The notes under the pieces are model-generated. The model made no database searches. It had not been told where the DNA came from and was given only the letters and a program-made list of their open reading frames with translations. A stretch of 64,000 bases of DNA, taken from the NCBI RefSeq assembly GCF_016741875.1, contig NZ_JAERRF010000015.1, positions 1-64,000 on the forward strand. Reading direction: 5' to 3'. This document shows positions 16,115 to 25,140 of this stretch, in pieces. Every line of letters starts with the position of its first letter. The first letter of the stretch is position 1. A program made the position numbers and the translations under genes. Source of the stretch: Streptomyces coffeae (GTDB lineage: Bacteria > Actinomycetota > Actinomycetes > Streptomycetales > Streptomycetaceae).

Positions 16115-17112
16115 CCGTGCCGGACCTCCTCGAGCGTCACCGCGCGGCGCTCGCGCAGCGACAGGGTGCACGCCTCGGCGATCCAGCCCGCCTCCAGGGC
16201 GTCCTCCACGGTGCACGGCGAGGGCCGCTGCCCCGCGACGACCTCGGTGAACGCGGTGAGTTCGGCGCGGTAGGCGGCGGCGAAGCGGTCCATGAAGAAG
16301 TCGTGCGGCACCCCGGCGGGGAAGGTCGCGCCGGGCTCGACCGAGCGCAGCGGCAGCTTGTCCTCAAGACCCACGGCGATGCTGTCCTGGAAGCCGTGCA
16401 GCTCCATACGGACGTCGTAACCGCGGGCGTTGTGACGGCTGTTGGAGACCAGCGCGAGGGTGCCGTCGTCCAGGGTGAGGACGGCGGCGGTGGTGTCGGC
16501 GTCGCCCGCTTCGGCGATGTAGGAGGCGCCACGGTTGCTGCCCCGTACGTACACCTCGGTCACCTCGTGGCCGGTGACCCAGCGGATGATGTCGAAGTCA
16601 TGGACCGAGCAGTCGCGGAAGATGCCACCGGAGGCGGCGATGTACGCGGGCGGGGGCGGCGCGGGGTCCAGGGTGGTGGACCGCACGGTGTGCAGCGGGC
16701 CCAGCTCACCGCTCGCCACCGCGGCGCGGGCGGCGGCGAACCCGGTGTCGAAGCGGCGGTTGTAGCCGATCTGGATCGGCACCCCGCTGTCCTTCACCGC
16801 CTGCCGCACCTCGACGCCCTCCTTCATGGTCCCGGCGACGGGCTTTTCGCAGAACACCGGGACACCCGCCCGGACGGCGGCCTGGATCAGGCCGGGGTGG
16901 GCGTCGGTGGCGGCGGCGATGACCACACCGTCCACCCCGGCGGCGAGGACGGCTTCGGGTGAGTCGGCCACGGTGGCGCCGAGCCGTGCGGCGAGGGCCG
17001 AGGTGTCCGCGTAGGGGTCGGTGACGACGAGGGATTCCACGGCGTCCAGTCCGCCCAGGGTCTCGGCGTGGAAGGCGCCGATCCGGCCGAGTCCCATGAT
17101 GCCGATGCGCAT
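16111..17112 (-). CDS. Inositol 2-dehydrogenase-like Gfo/Idh/MocA oxidoreductase
   Basis: 333 residues with MRIGIMGLGRIGAFHAETL (NAD-binding), the FCEKPVAGTMKEG motif, the QIGYNRRFDTGFAAAR segment and the SGGIFRDCSVHDFDIIRWVTG block holding the catalytic Asp and His. These features are strongest in IolG-type myo-/scyllo-inositol dehydrogenases. Its operon lacks other iol catabolic genes, so a related polyol or sugar substrate is possible. Confidence 0.86.
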   Translation of the reverse strand: MRIGIMGLGRIGAFHAETLGGLDAVESLVVTDPYADTSALAARLGATVADSPEAVLAAGVDGVVIAAATDAHPGLIQAAVRAGVPVFCEKPVAGTMKEGVEVRQAVKDSGVPIQIGYNRRFDTGFAAARAAVASGELGPLHTVRSTTLDPAPPPPAYIAASGGIFRDCSVHDFDIIRWVTGHEVTEVYVRGSNRGASYIAEAGDADTTAAVLTLDDGTLALVSNSRHNARGYDVRMELHGFQDSIAVGLEDKLPLRSVEPGATFPAGVPHDFFMDRFAAAYRAELTAFTEVVAGQRPSPCTVEDALEAGWIAEACTLSLRERRAVTLEEVRHG

Positions 17113-17163
17113 GGCTCGCTTCTCCTTCGTGGTGGTTCTGTGAGGTGGGGTGATGAGAGGGCG

Positions 17164-17940
17164 TCAGTCGAGCGCGCCGACGACGTTCTGGTCCCAGTCG
17201 ATGACCGAGCCGGTGACCACACCGCTGCGGTCGGAGAGCAGCAGTACCGCGAAGTCGGCGATCTCGTCGGGCTGGCCCAGCTTGCCCATGGGCAGCGCCC
17301 GCGCGGCCTCCTCGCGCCAGTCGTCGCCCGCGCCGTGGAAGGTGCGCTGGGTGACGTCCTCGCCCTCGGTGGCGGTCCAGCCGATGTTCAGGCCGTTGAT
17401 CCGGATGCGGTCCCAGCGGTGGGCGTGGGCGGCGTTGCGGGTGAGTCCGGCGAGTCCGGCCTTGGCGGTGGAGTACGCGGCGAGATGGGGCGGGCCGCCG
17501 TGGGCACAGTTGGAGATGACGTTGACGATGGTGCCGGGGGCCTTGCGCTCGACCATGTCCGCCACCGCGGCCTGCATGGCGAAGAACGGGGCGCGCAGAT
17601 TGATCGCCATATGGGCGTCGAAGAGCTCCGGGGTGGTGTTCAGCAGCGAGCCGCGCGAGGTGAGCCCGGCGGAGTTGACCAGGCAGTCGATCCGGCCGTA
17701 GGCCGCCACCACCTTCTCCACCACACCCTTCGCCTCGGTGGCGTCGGACAGATCGGCGCGGAGGAAGGTGGCGGTGGCGCCGTCCGCGGTCAGTTCGGCC
17801 ACCAGCTCCTCACCGGGGCCGGGGCGCCGTCCGCTGACGGCCACCTGGGCCCCCTCGCGGGCGGCCGCGCGGGCGATGGCCGCGCCGACGCCCTGGCTTC
17901 CGCCGTTGACCAGCAGGACCTTGTTCTCCAGGAGTCCCAT
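17164..17940 (-). CDS. Short-chain dehydrogenase/reductase
   Basis: 258 residues of classical SDR: cofactor motif NGGSQGVGAAIA (first Gly of TGxxxGxG replaced by Asn-Gly-Gly), NSAG at about 90, and the catalytic Tyr-Lys in AAYSTAKAGLAGLTR. The acidic/basic pattern SGRRPGPGEE after beta-2 suggests NADP. It lies mid-operon between the IolG-like and PhyH genes, consistent with stepwise oxidation of a sugar or polyol. Confidence 0.88.
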   Translation of the reverse strand: MGLLENKVLLVNGGSQGVGAAIARAAAREGAQVAVSGRRPGPGEELVAELTADGATATFLRADLSDATEAKGVVEKVVAAYGRIDCLVNSAGLTSRGSLLNTTPELFDAHMAINLRAPFFAMQAAVADMVERKAPGTIVNVISNCAHGGPPHLAAYSTAKAGLAGLTRNAAHAHRWDRIRINGLNIGWTATEGEDVTQRTFHGAGDDWREEAARALPMGKLGQPDEIADFAVLLLSDRSGVVTGSVIDWDQNVVGALD

Positions 17941-17970
17941 GATGTGTTTCCTTGTCTCAGCTGTGTTGTC

Positions 17971-19149
17971 TCAGCCGTGGCGGCGGTCGGCGGCGCCCCG
18001 CAGGGCCTCGCCGAGCGCCTCCGACGTCCAGTTCCGGTCCAGGGCGCGGCGCAGCAGGTCCGCCTGGGTGGGTGGGGCGAGTCCGTCGACCGGCGGGTCC
18101 CGGTCGAGGTCGGTGGGGAAGGGGTAGCCGTCGGCGCAGGCGGCGATCACGGTGTGCAGCCACTCCGGCGTGGCGCCGTGCGCCTTGCGGTCGCGCAGCA
18201 CCGGGAAGACGGCCTCTGTCATGGCCCGGCGGTCCACGGTTTCCATGGCGCGGCCGAAGGCGGAGGAGATCTGGAGCAGATTGGCCATCCGCCGCACCCC
18301 GGTGGTGCGGTTGGCGCCCGCGGCGTGGAAGAGCGCCGGGTTGAAGAACACGGCGTCGCCCTGGGTGAGCGGCAGCTGGATGTGGTGGTGTTCGAAGTAC
18401 TCCTGGAAGCGCGGCAGCCGCCAGGCCAGATAACCGGGCTCGAAGGTCTGCGAGTACGGCAGGTAGAGCGTGGGTCCGGATGCCACGGGCATGTCGCCGT
18501 GGGCGACCGCGCCCTGGAGGGTGAGCGCCGGGGAGAGCCGGTGGACATGGGCGGGGTAGCCCGCCGCGGTGGCGTTGGACAGGAAGCCGAGGTGGTAGTC
18601 GCGGTGCGCGGTCTGTGCCGGGCCACCGGGATTGACCACGTTGATCTGTGAGGTGATCTGGTAGCCGGGGCCGAGCCACGCGGTGGACACCAGGGCGACG
18701 ATGTCGTTGGCGTAGTAGTCGGCGAATGCCTCGGGGTCGCGGACGGCCATCTTCTCCAGGGCGTTCCACACCCGGTCATTGGTGCCCGGCGCGGCGAAGT
18801 GGTCTCCGGCGGCGGTCCCGGCCGCGCGCTGCTCGTCGATCAGGGCGTGGAACACCCCGGTGGCGCGGTCCATCACCGCGACGTCGGGGAAGGCGCGGCG
18901 GAACACGACCACACCGGCGCCGTCGGCGAGCGCGTGGACCAGTTCGGCCTGGACGGCGCGGCGGCCGTCCGGGGTGGCGGCGACGGTGCGCAGCCGGTCG
19001 CTGTCGTAGACCGGCACACCGTGCTCGATGCCGGAGGCATACGGACAGGTGGCCGGGTCGGTGGTGCGCTCGACCAGGACCCGGAAGGCGTCGAGATCGC
19101 AGTCCGCCTCGGACAGCCAGGTCCGGGCGGCCGCGGGGATCGCGGACAT
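17971..19149 (-). CDS. Phytanoyl-CoA dioxygenase (PhyH)-family protein
   Basis: A 392-residue Fe(II)/2-oxoglutarate-dependent oxygenase. The iron-binding H-x-D is in AQTAHRDYHLGFL and the distal His in FFNPALFHAAGANRTTGVRRM, where the Arg would hold 2-oxoglutarate. ATG 19149 follows AAAGGA; fourteen upstream codons are ignored. It is the first gene of the leftward four-gene operon and faces the LacI-type regulator. PhyH enzymes hydroxylate many small substrates, so a polyol or amino-acid-like target cannot be chosen from sequence. Confidence 0.86.
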   Translation of the reverse strand: MSAIPAAARTWLSEADCDLDAFRVLVERTTDPATCPYASGIEHGVPVYDSDRLRTVAATPDGRRAVQAELVHALADGAGVVVFRRAFPDVAVMDRATGVFHALIDEQRAAGTAAGDHFAAPGTNDRVWNALEKMAVRDPEAFADYYANDIVALVSTAWLGPGYQITSQINVVNPGGPAQTAHRDYHLGFLSNATAAGYPAHVHRLSPALTLQGAVAHGDMPVASGPTLYLPYSQTFEPGYLAWRLPRFQEYFEHHHIQLPLTQGDAVFFNPALFHAAGANRTTGVRRMANLLQISSAFGRAMETVDRRAMTEAVFPVLRDRKAHGATPEWLHTVIAACADGYPFPTDLDRDPPVDGLAPPTQADLLRRALDRNWTSEALGEALRGAADRRHG

Positions 19150-19185
19150 CGGCGTCCTTTCGGGGGTGGCGCGGCGGCGGTGCGA

Positions 19186-19201
19186 TGTCATTCTTGTGAC
19201 A
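19186..19201. promoter_or_regulatory. Inverted repeat in the PhyH/LacI divergent control region
   Basis: TGTCA-ttcttg-TGACA (19186-19201) lies 37 bases upstream of the PhyH start and 57 upstream of the regulator start. It is a plausible operator for the LacI-type protein on both promoters. Confidence 0.5.
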
Positions 19202-19257
19202 CCCGCACCCCTCGGGCAATCGGCAGAAGCCCATCAAAAACCCCTCAAGGAGCCGCC

Positions 19258-20316
19258 GTGCCGTCCCATCCGTTTCCGCTCCGGGAGATCGCCCGCCAGG
19301 CCGGGCTGAGCGAGGCCACCGTCGACCGGGTGATGAACCACCGGGGCGGGGTGCGGGAGAGCACCGCACGCGAGGTGCACCAGGCCATCACCGATCTGCA
19401 CCGGCAGCGGGACCAGGTCCGGCTGGGCGGGCGTACCTTCATGATCGACATAGTGATGCAGGCGCCCGAGCGCTTCTCCACGGCCGTGCGGACGGCGCTG
19501 GAGGCCGAGCTGCCGTCGCTGCACCCGGCCGTGCTGCGCTCGCGTTTCCACTTCCGTGAGACGGGGCCGGTCGGCCGGCTGACCGCCACACTGGACCGGA
19601 TCGCGAAGAAACGGCAGTCGCAGGGGGTGCTCCTCAAGGCCCCCGACGTCCCCGAGGTCACGGCGGCGGTCGCCCGGCTCGCCGAGGCCGGGATTCCCGT
19701 GGTCACCCTGGTGACGGACCTGCCGACCAGCGGGCGGATCGCCTATGTCGGTATCGACAACCGCGCGGCGGGCGCCACCGCCGCGTATCTCATCGGGCAG
19801 TGGCTGGGCGACCGCCCCGGCCATGTGCTCACCAGCCTCAGCAGAGGTTTCTTCCGCAATGAGGAGGAGCGCGAGATGGGGTTCCGGGGTGCCATGCGGG
19901 CACTGCGTCCGCAGCGCACCGTGGTGGAGATCTCCGAGGGCGACGGGCTGGACGCCGCCACCCAGCGCGAGCTGGCGCTCAACGCCCTCGCCCGGGATCC
20001 GGAGATCCGCGCCGTGTACTCGATCGGCGGCGGCAACATCGCCACGCTGGAGGCGTTCGAGGCGGCCGGGCGGGAGTGCGCGGTGTTCATCGCCCATGAC
20101 CTCGACCACGACAACACCCGGCTGCTGCGGGAGGGGCGGCTCTCCGCGGTGCTCCACCACGATCTGCGGCAGGACATGCGCTACGCGTGCCGTCTGGTGA
20201 TGCGGGCCCATGGCGCGCTGCCCGCGGACACCGCGCCGCTTCCGCCGTCCGCGATCCAGGTCGTCACCCCGTACAACATGCCGCCGGGAGAACCGCTGCC
20301 GGACGCGTCGCGCTGA
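19258..20316 (+). CDS. LacI-family transcriptional regulator
   Basis: 352 residues. The N-terminal helix-turn-helix is FPLREIARQAGLSEATVDRVMNHRGGV (about 5-31), and the periplasmic-binding-protein-like effector domain includes GRIAYVGIDNRAAGATAAYLIGQWLG and YSIGGGNIATLEAF. The hinge helix lacks the classic YxPNxxAR sequence, a feature of the sugar-alcohol-sensing subgroup. GTG start 19258 follows AAGGAG. It probably represses the divergent PhyH-SDR-IolG operon in the absence of its sugar or inositol inducer. Confidence 0.88.
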   Translation: MPSHPFPLREIARQAGLSEATVDRVMNHRGGVRESTAREVHQAITDLHRQRDQVRLGGRTFMIDIVMQAPERFSTAVRTALEAELPSLHPAVLRSRFHFRETGPVGRLTATLDRIAKKRQSQGVLLKAPDVPEVTAAVARLAEAGIPVVTLVTDLPTSGRIAYVGIDNRAAGATAAYLIGQWLGDRPGHVLTSLSRGFFRNEEEREMGFRGAMRALRPQRTVVEISEGDGLDAATQRELALNALARDPEIRAVYSIGGGNIATLEAFEAAGRECAVFIAHDLDHDNTRLLREGRLSAVLHHDLRQDMRYACRLVMRAHGALPADTAPLPPSAIQVVTPYNMPPGEPLPDASR

Positions 20317-20347
20317 GCGCCGAGGAACAACCGGCCGGACACATCGG

Positions 20348-22294
20348 TCATTCGACACCGCCGGAGACCGCCACCGCCGTTTCCACGCCCTCCAGATGGG
20401 CTTCGCACACCGCGAGGGCGGCGGCCATGATGGACAGCTGCGGATTGACCTCGGGACAGCTGGGCAGCACCGAGCCATCGGCGACCAGCACCCCCCGCAC
20501 CCCGCGCAGCCGTCCCGCGGGGTCGGCGGGTGTCGCTTGCGGATCGGCGCCCGCCGCGGCCGTACCGGTGGGGTGGAACGCCGACAGATGCAGCTGACGC
20601 GCACTCACCTTGGCCATTGCGGCGTCGAGTTCGGTGAGGCTGTGCACCCTGGGCGTGGCCGGGATACCGGTGAGCACCTCCTCCGCGCCCGCCGCGAGGA
20701 GGAGTTCGCCCATGGCACGTACCGCCCGCACCAGTCGGTCCGCGTCGCGGCGGTCCAGACCGTAGCGGAGCAGGGTGCGGTTCCGGCCCAGCACCCGGCC
20801 GGACGGCCGGTCCGCGATCATGGCGCCGAAGGTGGCGAGCCGGTCGGAGGTCTCCAGTTCGCGGCGGAGCTCGCCACCGAGGCCCGGGAGGACGAAGGAG
20901 CCCATGCCCGGCGGGGTGGCGGTGGCCTCGATCAGGATGCCGTCGGAGTGGTGTTCCTCCACCCCGACGCTCTGGAGCACCCCTTCCCACGCGGTGACGG
21001 GCTGGTCGAACCGCCCGGCCACACTGGTCGCCGGATGCACACTGAGGTTGCGGCCGAGCATCGGATGGCCGCCGAGTCCGGAGCGGCGCAGCAGCGGGGG
21101 TGTCTCCAGGGCGCCCGCGGCGACGACCACGAGCGGGGCGAGGATCTCGAACGTATCGCCGTCCTCCCGCCGCACCTGGACCCCGGCGGCGCGCGGTCCG
21201 CCGGGGCGGTCGCGTTCGACGAGGATCCGCCGCACCCGGGCGCCGGTGACGATCCGGGCTCCGTGGGCGCAGGCGTCGGGCAGCACGGACAGCTGCACAC
21301 TCTGCTTGGCGCCGGTCGGACAGCCCACGACGCACTGGCAGGAGCCCTTGCAGCCGGGGGCGTTGCGGCGCAGTGGCGACGCCTGCCAGCCCAGCCGTTC
21401 GGCGCCGATGAGGGCGAGCAGCCCGTTGTTGCCGAGTACCTCCACCGGCTGGGTGGCCACCCGGACGGTCTTCTCGGCCTCGTCCAGCGCCGTGTCGAAG
21501 CGGTCGGCGAGCTCGAAGCCGAAGGTGCGGCGCCACCGGTCGAGCACATGGTCCGGAGTGCGGTAGCAGGTGCCGGAGTTGACGACGGTGGTGCCGCCGA
21601 CGGCCCGTCCGACCGGCAGCAGCAGGGGCGGGTTGCCGACGGCCACGGTGGCGCCGCCGTCCCGGTACAGCTCGGTGAACCGGTCCAGCGGGGTGCGTTT
21701 CCCGAAGGAGTCGGTGGAGTGGTGGTGGCCCTCCTCCAGGACCACCACGCGCAGTCCGAAGCGGGCGAGGGTGCGGGCGGCCATGGCGCCGCCGGCGCCC
21801 GAGCCGATCACCACGGCGTCGGTGGTGGTACGGGCGGGCCAGGCGTCGGCGGGGGTGCAGTCGAGCGGGGGGTCCTGGCGCGGGAGGGCCGTGCCCGGCC
21901 GGTGGCCGCCGTGGTCGAGCATGCGCTCGGTTCCGGCGGCGAGCAGGACCGGGACCTTGAGCACGTCGAGCAGCGGGAGCAGCGCGGACCGGGCGCCGAG
22001 CGAGTCGAGCAGCCGCTCCCGTTCGGCCGGGCCGAGGGCGGTGAGCCGACGGCCCGTGGTGGCGAGGGCGTAGGCGTCGAGCGCGGCGGCGGCGGTGCGC
22101 ACTCCGGCGCGGGCGGGCAGCGGCATCGCGGCGAGCACGGTCTCCAGCCGCCGGGGCACCCTGCCTGGCCACGGGGTGGCGCCGTCGTCCGCAAGCAGGG
22201 CGGCGACGAGGCCGTCGAGGCTGCCGCGGGTGTGCGGGGCGCGCAGGCGGGTGGCGGCGCCGCAGAAGGCGCTGCGGGGGGTGTCGGGGCTCAT
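20348..22294 (-). CDS. GMC-family alcohol oxidase (long-chain fatty alcohol oxidase-like)
   Basis: 648 residues. An alpha-helical N-terminal domain of about 180 residues precedes the FAD-binding motif DAVVIGSGAGGAMAARTLARFGLRVVVLEEG. Next come PVGRAVGGTTVVNSGTCYRTP and the cysteine-rich NAPGCKGSCQCVVGCPTGAKQS segment, then the C-terminal catalytic region with HLSAFHPTGTAAAGADP and VNPQLSIMAAALAV. The helical prefix plus the GCPTGAK motif is typical of fatty-alcohol-oxidase-type GMC enzymes. The start overlaps the stop of the upstream 488-residue gene (ATGA), so the two proteins are made together. Confidence 0.88.
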   Translation of the reverse strand: MSPDTPRSAFCGAATRLRAPHTRGSLDGLVAALLADDGATPWPGRVPRRLETVLAAMPLPARAGVRTAAAALDAYALATTGRRLTALGPAERERLLDSLGARSALLPLLDVLKVPVLLAAGTERMLDHGGHRPGTALPRQDPPLDCTPADAWPARTTTDAVVIGSGAGGAMAARTLARFGLRVVVLEEGHHHSTDSFGKRTPLDRFTELYRDGGATVAVGNPPLLLPVGRAVGGTTVVNSGTCYRTPDHVLDRWRRTFGFELADRFDTALDEAEKTVRVATQPVEVLGNNGLLALIGAERLGWQASPLRRNAPGCKGSCQCVVGCPTGAKQSVQLSVLPDACAHGARIVTGARVRRILVERDRPGGPRAAGVQVRREDGDTFEILAPLVVVAAGALETPPLLRRSGLGGHPMLGRNLSVHPATSVAGRFDQPVTAWEGVLQSVGVEEHHSDGILIEATATPPGMGSFVLPGLGGELRRELETSDRLATFGAMIADRPSGRVLGRNRTLLRYGLDRRDADRLVRAVRAMGELLLAAGAEEVLTGIPATPRVHSLTELDAAMAKVSARQLHLSAFHPTGTAAAGADPQATPADPAGRLRGVRGVLVADGSVLPSCPEVNPQLSIMAAALAVCEAHLEGVETAVAVSGGVE

Positions 22295-23757
22295 CGGCCG
22301 CCCACCTCCGCGTGCGCGGTGCCGTCCAGGGTCCAGACGGCTTCGGTGCGCCACTTGCCCCACCACCGTTCGAGCAGGATGTGGGCGTCGGCGCGCTCGC
22401 TGTTGCGGCAGACCGCCGGGGAGCCGTCGGGGTCGGCGTAGTCCAGGGCCAGGGTCCGTTCCGCGGGCTGGGTGACCTCGACGCGGATCCGGCGCAGCCC
22501 GGCGCGTCCGGTCACCGTCCAGCTGGGCAGGCCGACATCGGCGCGGAACCGCCCGAGCCCGGCCCAGCCCACCGCGGTGCGCTCGGCCCGCCGGGGCCAG
22601 GTGCGGCCGCGGTGGCGCAGCCGCAGGAAGACCAGCGGTGGCAGCCGCCGCAGTCCGGGGCGGGTGGAGACGGCGGCGACGATCTCCAGAACGCCGTCGT
22701 CGCCCAGGTCGGCGTGGAGCCATGCCCAGCGGTGGGCGTTGCCGTGTCCGTAGATCCGGGCCGAGGCGCCCGGCGCGCCGTCGAGGGTGAGGGTGGTGTC
22801 CTGGTAGGCGAAGGTCCCGGTGTAGCGGGCGCGGGCGGCCGGGAGGACCTGGGCGGCGGGCAGCAGGGGGCGCCGCCAGGACCAGCGGGGGAAGGTGTAC
22901 AGCGGTGCGTCGGTGGGCTGTTCGGCCAGCCGCCAGCTGAACTCCCCTGCATTTCCGCTGAGTTGACCGGGAACGGCCTGGACGCCGTCACCGCGGAATC
23001 CCTCGGCGGGGCGGGTCCACGGGGTGGGGCCGAAGCGGGTGTGGCGCACCGGGCCGTCCTGGGGGAAGGCGGCGGCCCAGCCGTGGGCGAAGGGCGGGGA
23101 TCCGTCGGCGGGGGCGACGAGTTCATGGTGCAGCCACAGCCCGGTGCCGGTGGCCGGGTCGGTGGCGGTGGTGTACCAGACCTCGGTACGGCCGGGGGTG
23201 CCGTTCCAGCGGGGGGCCACCAGCGGGGTGCCGTCTTCGCGGCGCGGGAAGCGGAAGCCGGCCAGGAACGGCAGGAGTTGGGTGGCCAGGGGAAACCGTA
23301 CGGTGCCGGTGCCCACGGCCGTGCCGTCCTCGTACAGGGTGTACGGCAGCACGGTCATGGAGGCGAGCGGGCGGCGCGGACTGATGGACTTCCAGCCGTC
23401 GAGGGTGAACCGGTGGCCGTCGGCGGTGAAGCCGATGCGGTAGCGGATCCGGCGCCTGGCGAGCGGGGAGATCTCCAGTGTGCCGACGGCCTCGGGGTCG
23501 TCGACCCATCCGGCGATACGTATGCGCCCGGTCAGCCGGGCCGGTGTGGTGCCGAGGGGGTGCGGCACCCGGTCGGCCGCGGCGTGCAGATCGAGGCGGA
23601 CCGGACGGTCGCGGTCCTCGCCGTCGAGGCGGATCCGGCCGAGCATGGTTTCGCGGAAGGTGGTGCCCCGGCCGGACGGGCGGGAGTGTTCCGGTGTGCG
23701 GGCGGCTTCGGCTCCGGGCGGGCCGGTGCGCTCCGGGGTGGTCGTACGCGTGCTCAT
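22291..23757 (-). CDS. Uncharacterised protein, possibly AttH/CrtC-like lipocalin fold, partner of GMC oxidase
   Basis: 488 residues. No enzyme motif is certain. The middle holds alternating beta-rich segments such as GFTADGHRFTLDGWK, VWYTTATDPATGTGLWLHHELV, and GHGNAHRWAWLHADLGDDGVLEIVAAVS. The last is reminiscent of AttH/CrtC-type double-lipocalin proteins that bind or hydrate isoprenoids and lipids. Start ATG 23757 follows GGAGGA. Coupling to the GMC oxidase suggests joint action on a lipid, steroid or isoprenoid alcohol. A TnpB element lies just upstream and may have displaced the original promoter. Confidence 0.55.
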   Translation of the reverse strand: MSTRTTTPERTGPPGAEAARTPEHSRPSGRGTTFRETMLGRIRLDGEDRDRPVRLDLHAAADRVPHPLGTTPARLTGRIRIAGWVDDPEAVGTLEISPLARRRIRYRIGFTADGHRFTLDGWKSISPRRPLASMTVLPYTLYEDGTAVGTGTVRFPLATQLLPFLAGFRFPRREDGTPLVAPRWNGTPGRTEVWYTTATDPATGTGLWLHHELVAPADGSPPFAHGWAAAFPQDGPVRHTRFGPTPWTRPAEGFRGDGVQAVPGQLSGNAGEFSWRLAEQPTDAPLYTFPRWSWRRPLLPAAQVLPAARARYTGTFAYQDTTLTLDGAPGASARIYGHGNAHRWAWLHADLGDDGVLEIVAAVSTRPGLRRLPPLVFLRLRHRGRTWPRRAERTAVGWAGLGRFRADVGLPSWTVTGRAGLRRIRVEVTQPAERTLALDYADPDGSPAVCRNSERADAHILLERWWGKWRTEAVWTLDGTAHAEVGGR

Positions 23758-23769
23758 CGGGATTCCTCC

Positions 23770-25140
23770 GCGGATACCCCGGCCTTCAGGCCGGGGAGGG
23801 AACGGACTCCTGCGGAGCGGGGCAGGGAAAGCCGAGTCGCCGTCAGGGCGATTCGGCGTGTGCCGACCAGCGGCCGACACCCCTCAATCACACAGGAATT
23901 GATAGAATGTGAGGCATGACGCCGCAGGTGAAGCGGGCGTTCAAGTACCGCTTCTGTCCCACGGACGAGCAGGCGGCGGAGCTGTCGCGTACGTTCGGCT
24001 GCGTCCGTCTCGTCTACAACCGGGCGCTGGAGGAGCGCACCCGTGCCTGGTACGGCGAGCAGCGCCGCGTCTCCTACGTCCAGTCCTCCGCCGCGCTGAC
24101 GGAGTGGAAGAAGACCGAGGAACTCGCCTTCCTGAACGAGGTGTCCTCCGTTCCGCTCCAGCAGGCGTTGCGCCACCTTCAGACGGCGTTCGGGAACTTC
24201 TTCGCCAAGCGGGCCAAGTACCCCCGGTACAAGAGCCGGAAGAAGTCCCGCGCGAGCGCGGAGTACACCCGCTCCGCCTTCACGTGGCGTGACGGGCGAC
24301 TGACGTTGGCGAAGATGACGGCGCCGCTGGACATTCGCTGGTCGCGCCCACTCCCGGAGGGGGCGGAGCCGACCACGGTGACCGTCTCCCGTGACGCTGC
24401 CGGGCGCTGGTTCGTATCCCTGTTGTGCGAGGACACCATCGCCCCTGCCCCGGCCACGGACGCGGCGGTCGGTATCGACGCCGGGATCACGTCGCTGGTG
24501 ACCCTGTCCACCGGGGAGAAGATCACCAACCCCAGGTACGAGCGCCGCGACCGGACCCGACTCGCCAAGGCCCAGCGCGAGCTGTCCCGCAAGGCCAAGG
24601 GCTCGAACAACCGGGAGAAGGCCCGCCGGAAGGTTGCCAGGGTCCACGCTCGGATCGCCGACCGCCGCCGGGACCTCCTGCACAAACTCACCACTCGGCT
24701 CGTCCGTGAGAACCAAACGGTCGTGATCGAGGACCTCACCGTCCGCAACCTGCTGAAGAACCACACCCTGGCGCGTGCGATCTCGGATGCGTCGTGGACG
24801 GAACTGCGCTCCATGCTGGAGTACAAGTGCGCCTGGTACGGGCGCGAACTCGTGGTGATCGACCGCTGGTTCCCCAACTCGAAGCTGTGCGGGGCCTGCG
24901 GCACGGTCCGCGAGCAGCTGCCGCTGAACGTCCGCGAGTGGACGTGCGACTGCGGCACCGTGCATGACCGTGACATGAACGCGGCACGCAACATCCTGGC
25001 CGCCGGGCTGGCGGCGTCTGCCTGTGGAGACGGTGTAAGACCTCAACGGGAGTCCTCCCGGACGGGGCGGTCGTCGGTGAAGCAGGAACCCCAGCGGGTG
25101 ACCGCTGGAATCCCCCGCCTTTAGGCGGGGGAGGAAGTCA
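23770..25140 (+). mobile_element. TnpB-only IS605-type element
   Basis: A left-end hairpin, CCCCGGCC-ttca-GGCCGGGG (23777-23796), and a right-end hairpin, CCCCCGCC-ttta-GGCGGGGG (25112-25131), frame a single tnpB gene. There is no tnpA transposase, so it can move only if a compatible TnpA acts in trans. The right end abuts or includes the stop codon of the GntR gene, and the left end touches the ribosome-site region of the gene starting at 23757. Exact cleavage points are uncertain by a few bases. The 3' part of tnpB plus the right end is the expected source of an omega RNA. Confidence 0.85.
23916..25124 (+). CDS. tnpB: RNA-guided nuclease TnpB (IS605 OrfB)
   Basis: 402 residues. The N-terminal helical domain (FKYRFCPTDEQAAELSRTFGCVRLVYNRAL) precedes a split RuvC nuclease: Asp in VGIDAGITSLVTLS, Glu in TVVIEDLTVRNL and Asp in VHDRDMNAARN. 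A zinc finger (LCGACG ... WTCDCG) sits between the last two. All three catalytic acids are present, so an active omega-RNA-guided nuclease is predicted. The stop codon lies in the loop of the right-end hairpin, as usual for these elements. Confidence 0.95.
   Translation: MTPQVKRAFKYRFCPTDEQAAELSRTFGCVRLVYNRALEERTRAWYGEQRRVSYVQSSAALTEWKKTEELAFLNEVSSVPLQQALRHLQTAFGNFFAKRAKYPRYKSRKKSRASAEYTRSAFTWRDGRLTLAKMTAPLDIRWSRPLPEGAEPTTVTVSRDAAGRWFVSLLCEDTIAPAPATDAAVGIDAGITSLVTLSTGEKITNPRYERRDRTRLAKAQRELSRKAKGSNNREKARRKVARVHARIADRRRDLLHKLTTRLVRENQTVVIEDLTVRNLLKNHTLARAISDASWTELRSMLEYKCAWYGRELVVIDRWFPNSKLCGACGTVREQLPLNVREWTCDCGTVHDRDMNAARNILAAGLAASACGDGVRPQRESSRTGRSSVKQEPQRVTAGIPRL

Noticed and set aside
14927..16273. 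A 448-codon plus-strand frame across the Gfo/Idh gene
   Set aside because: Begins inside the interspersed repeat and is antisense to a clear oxidoreductase.
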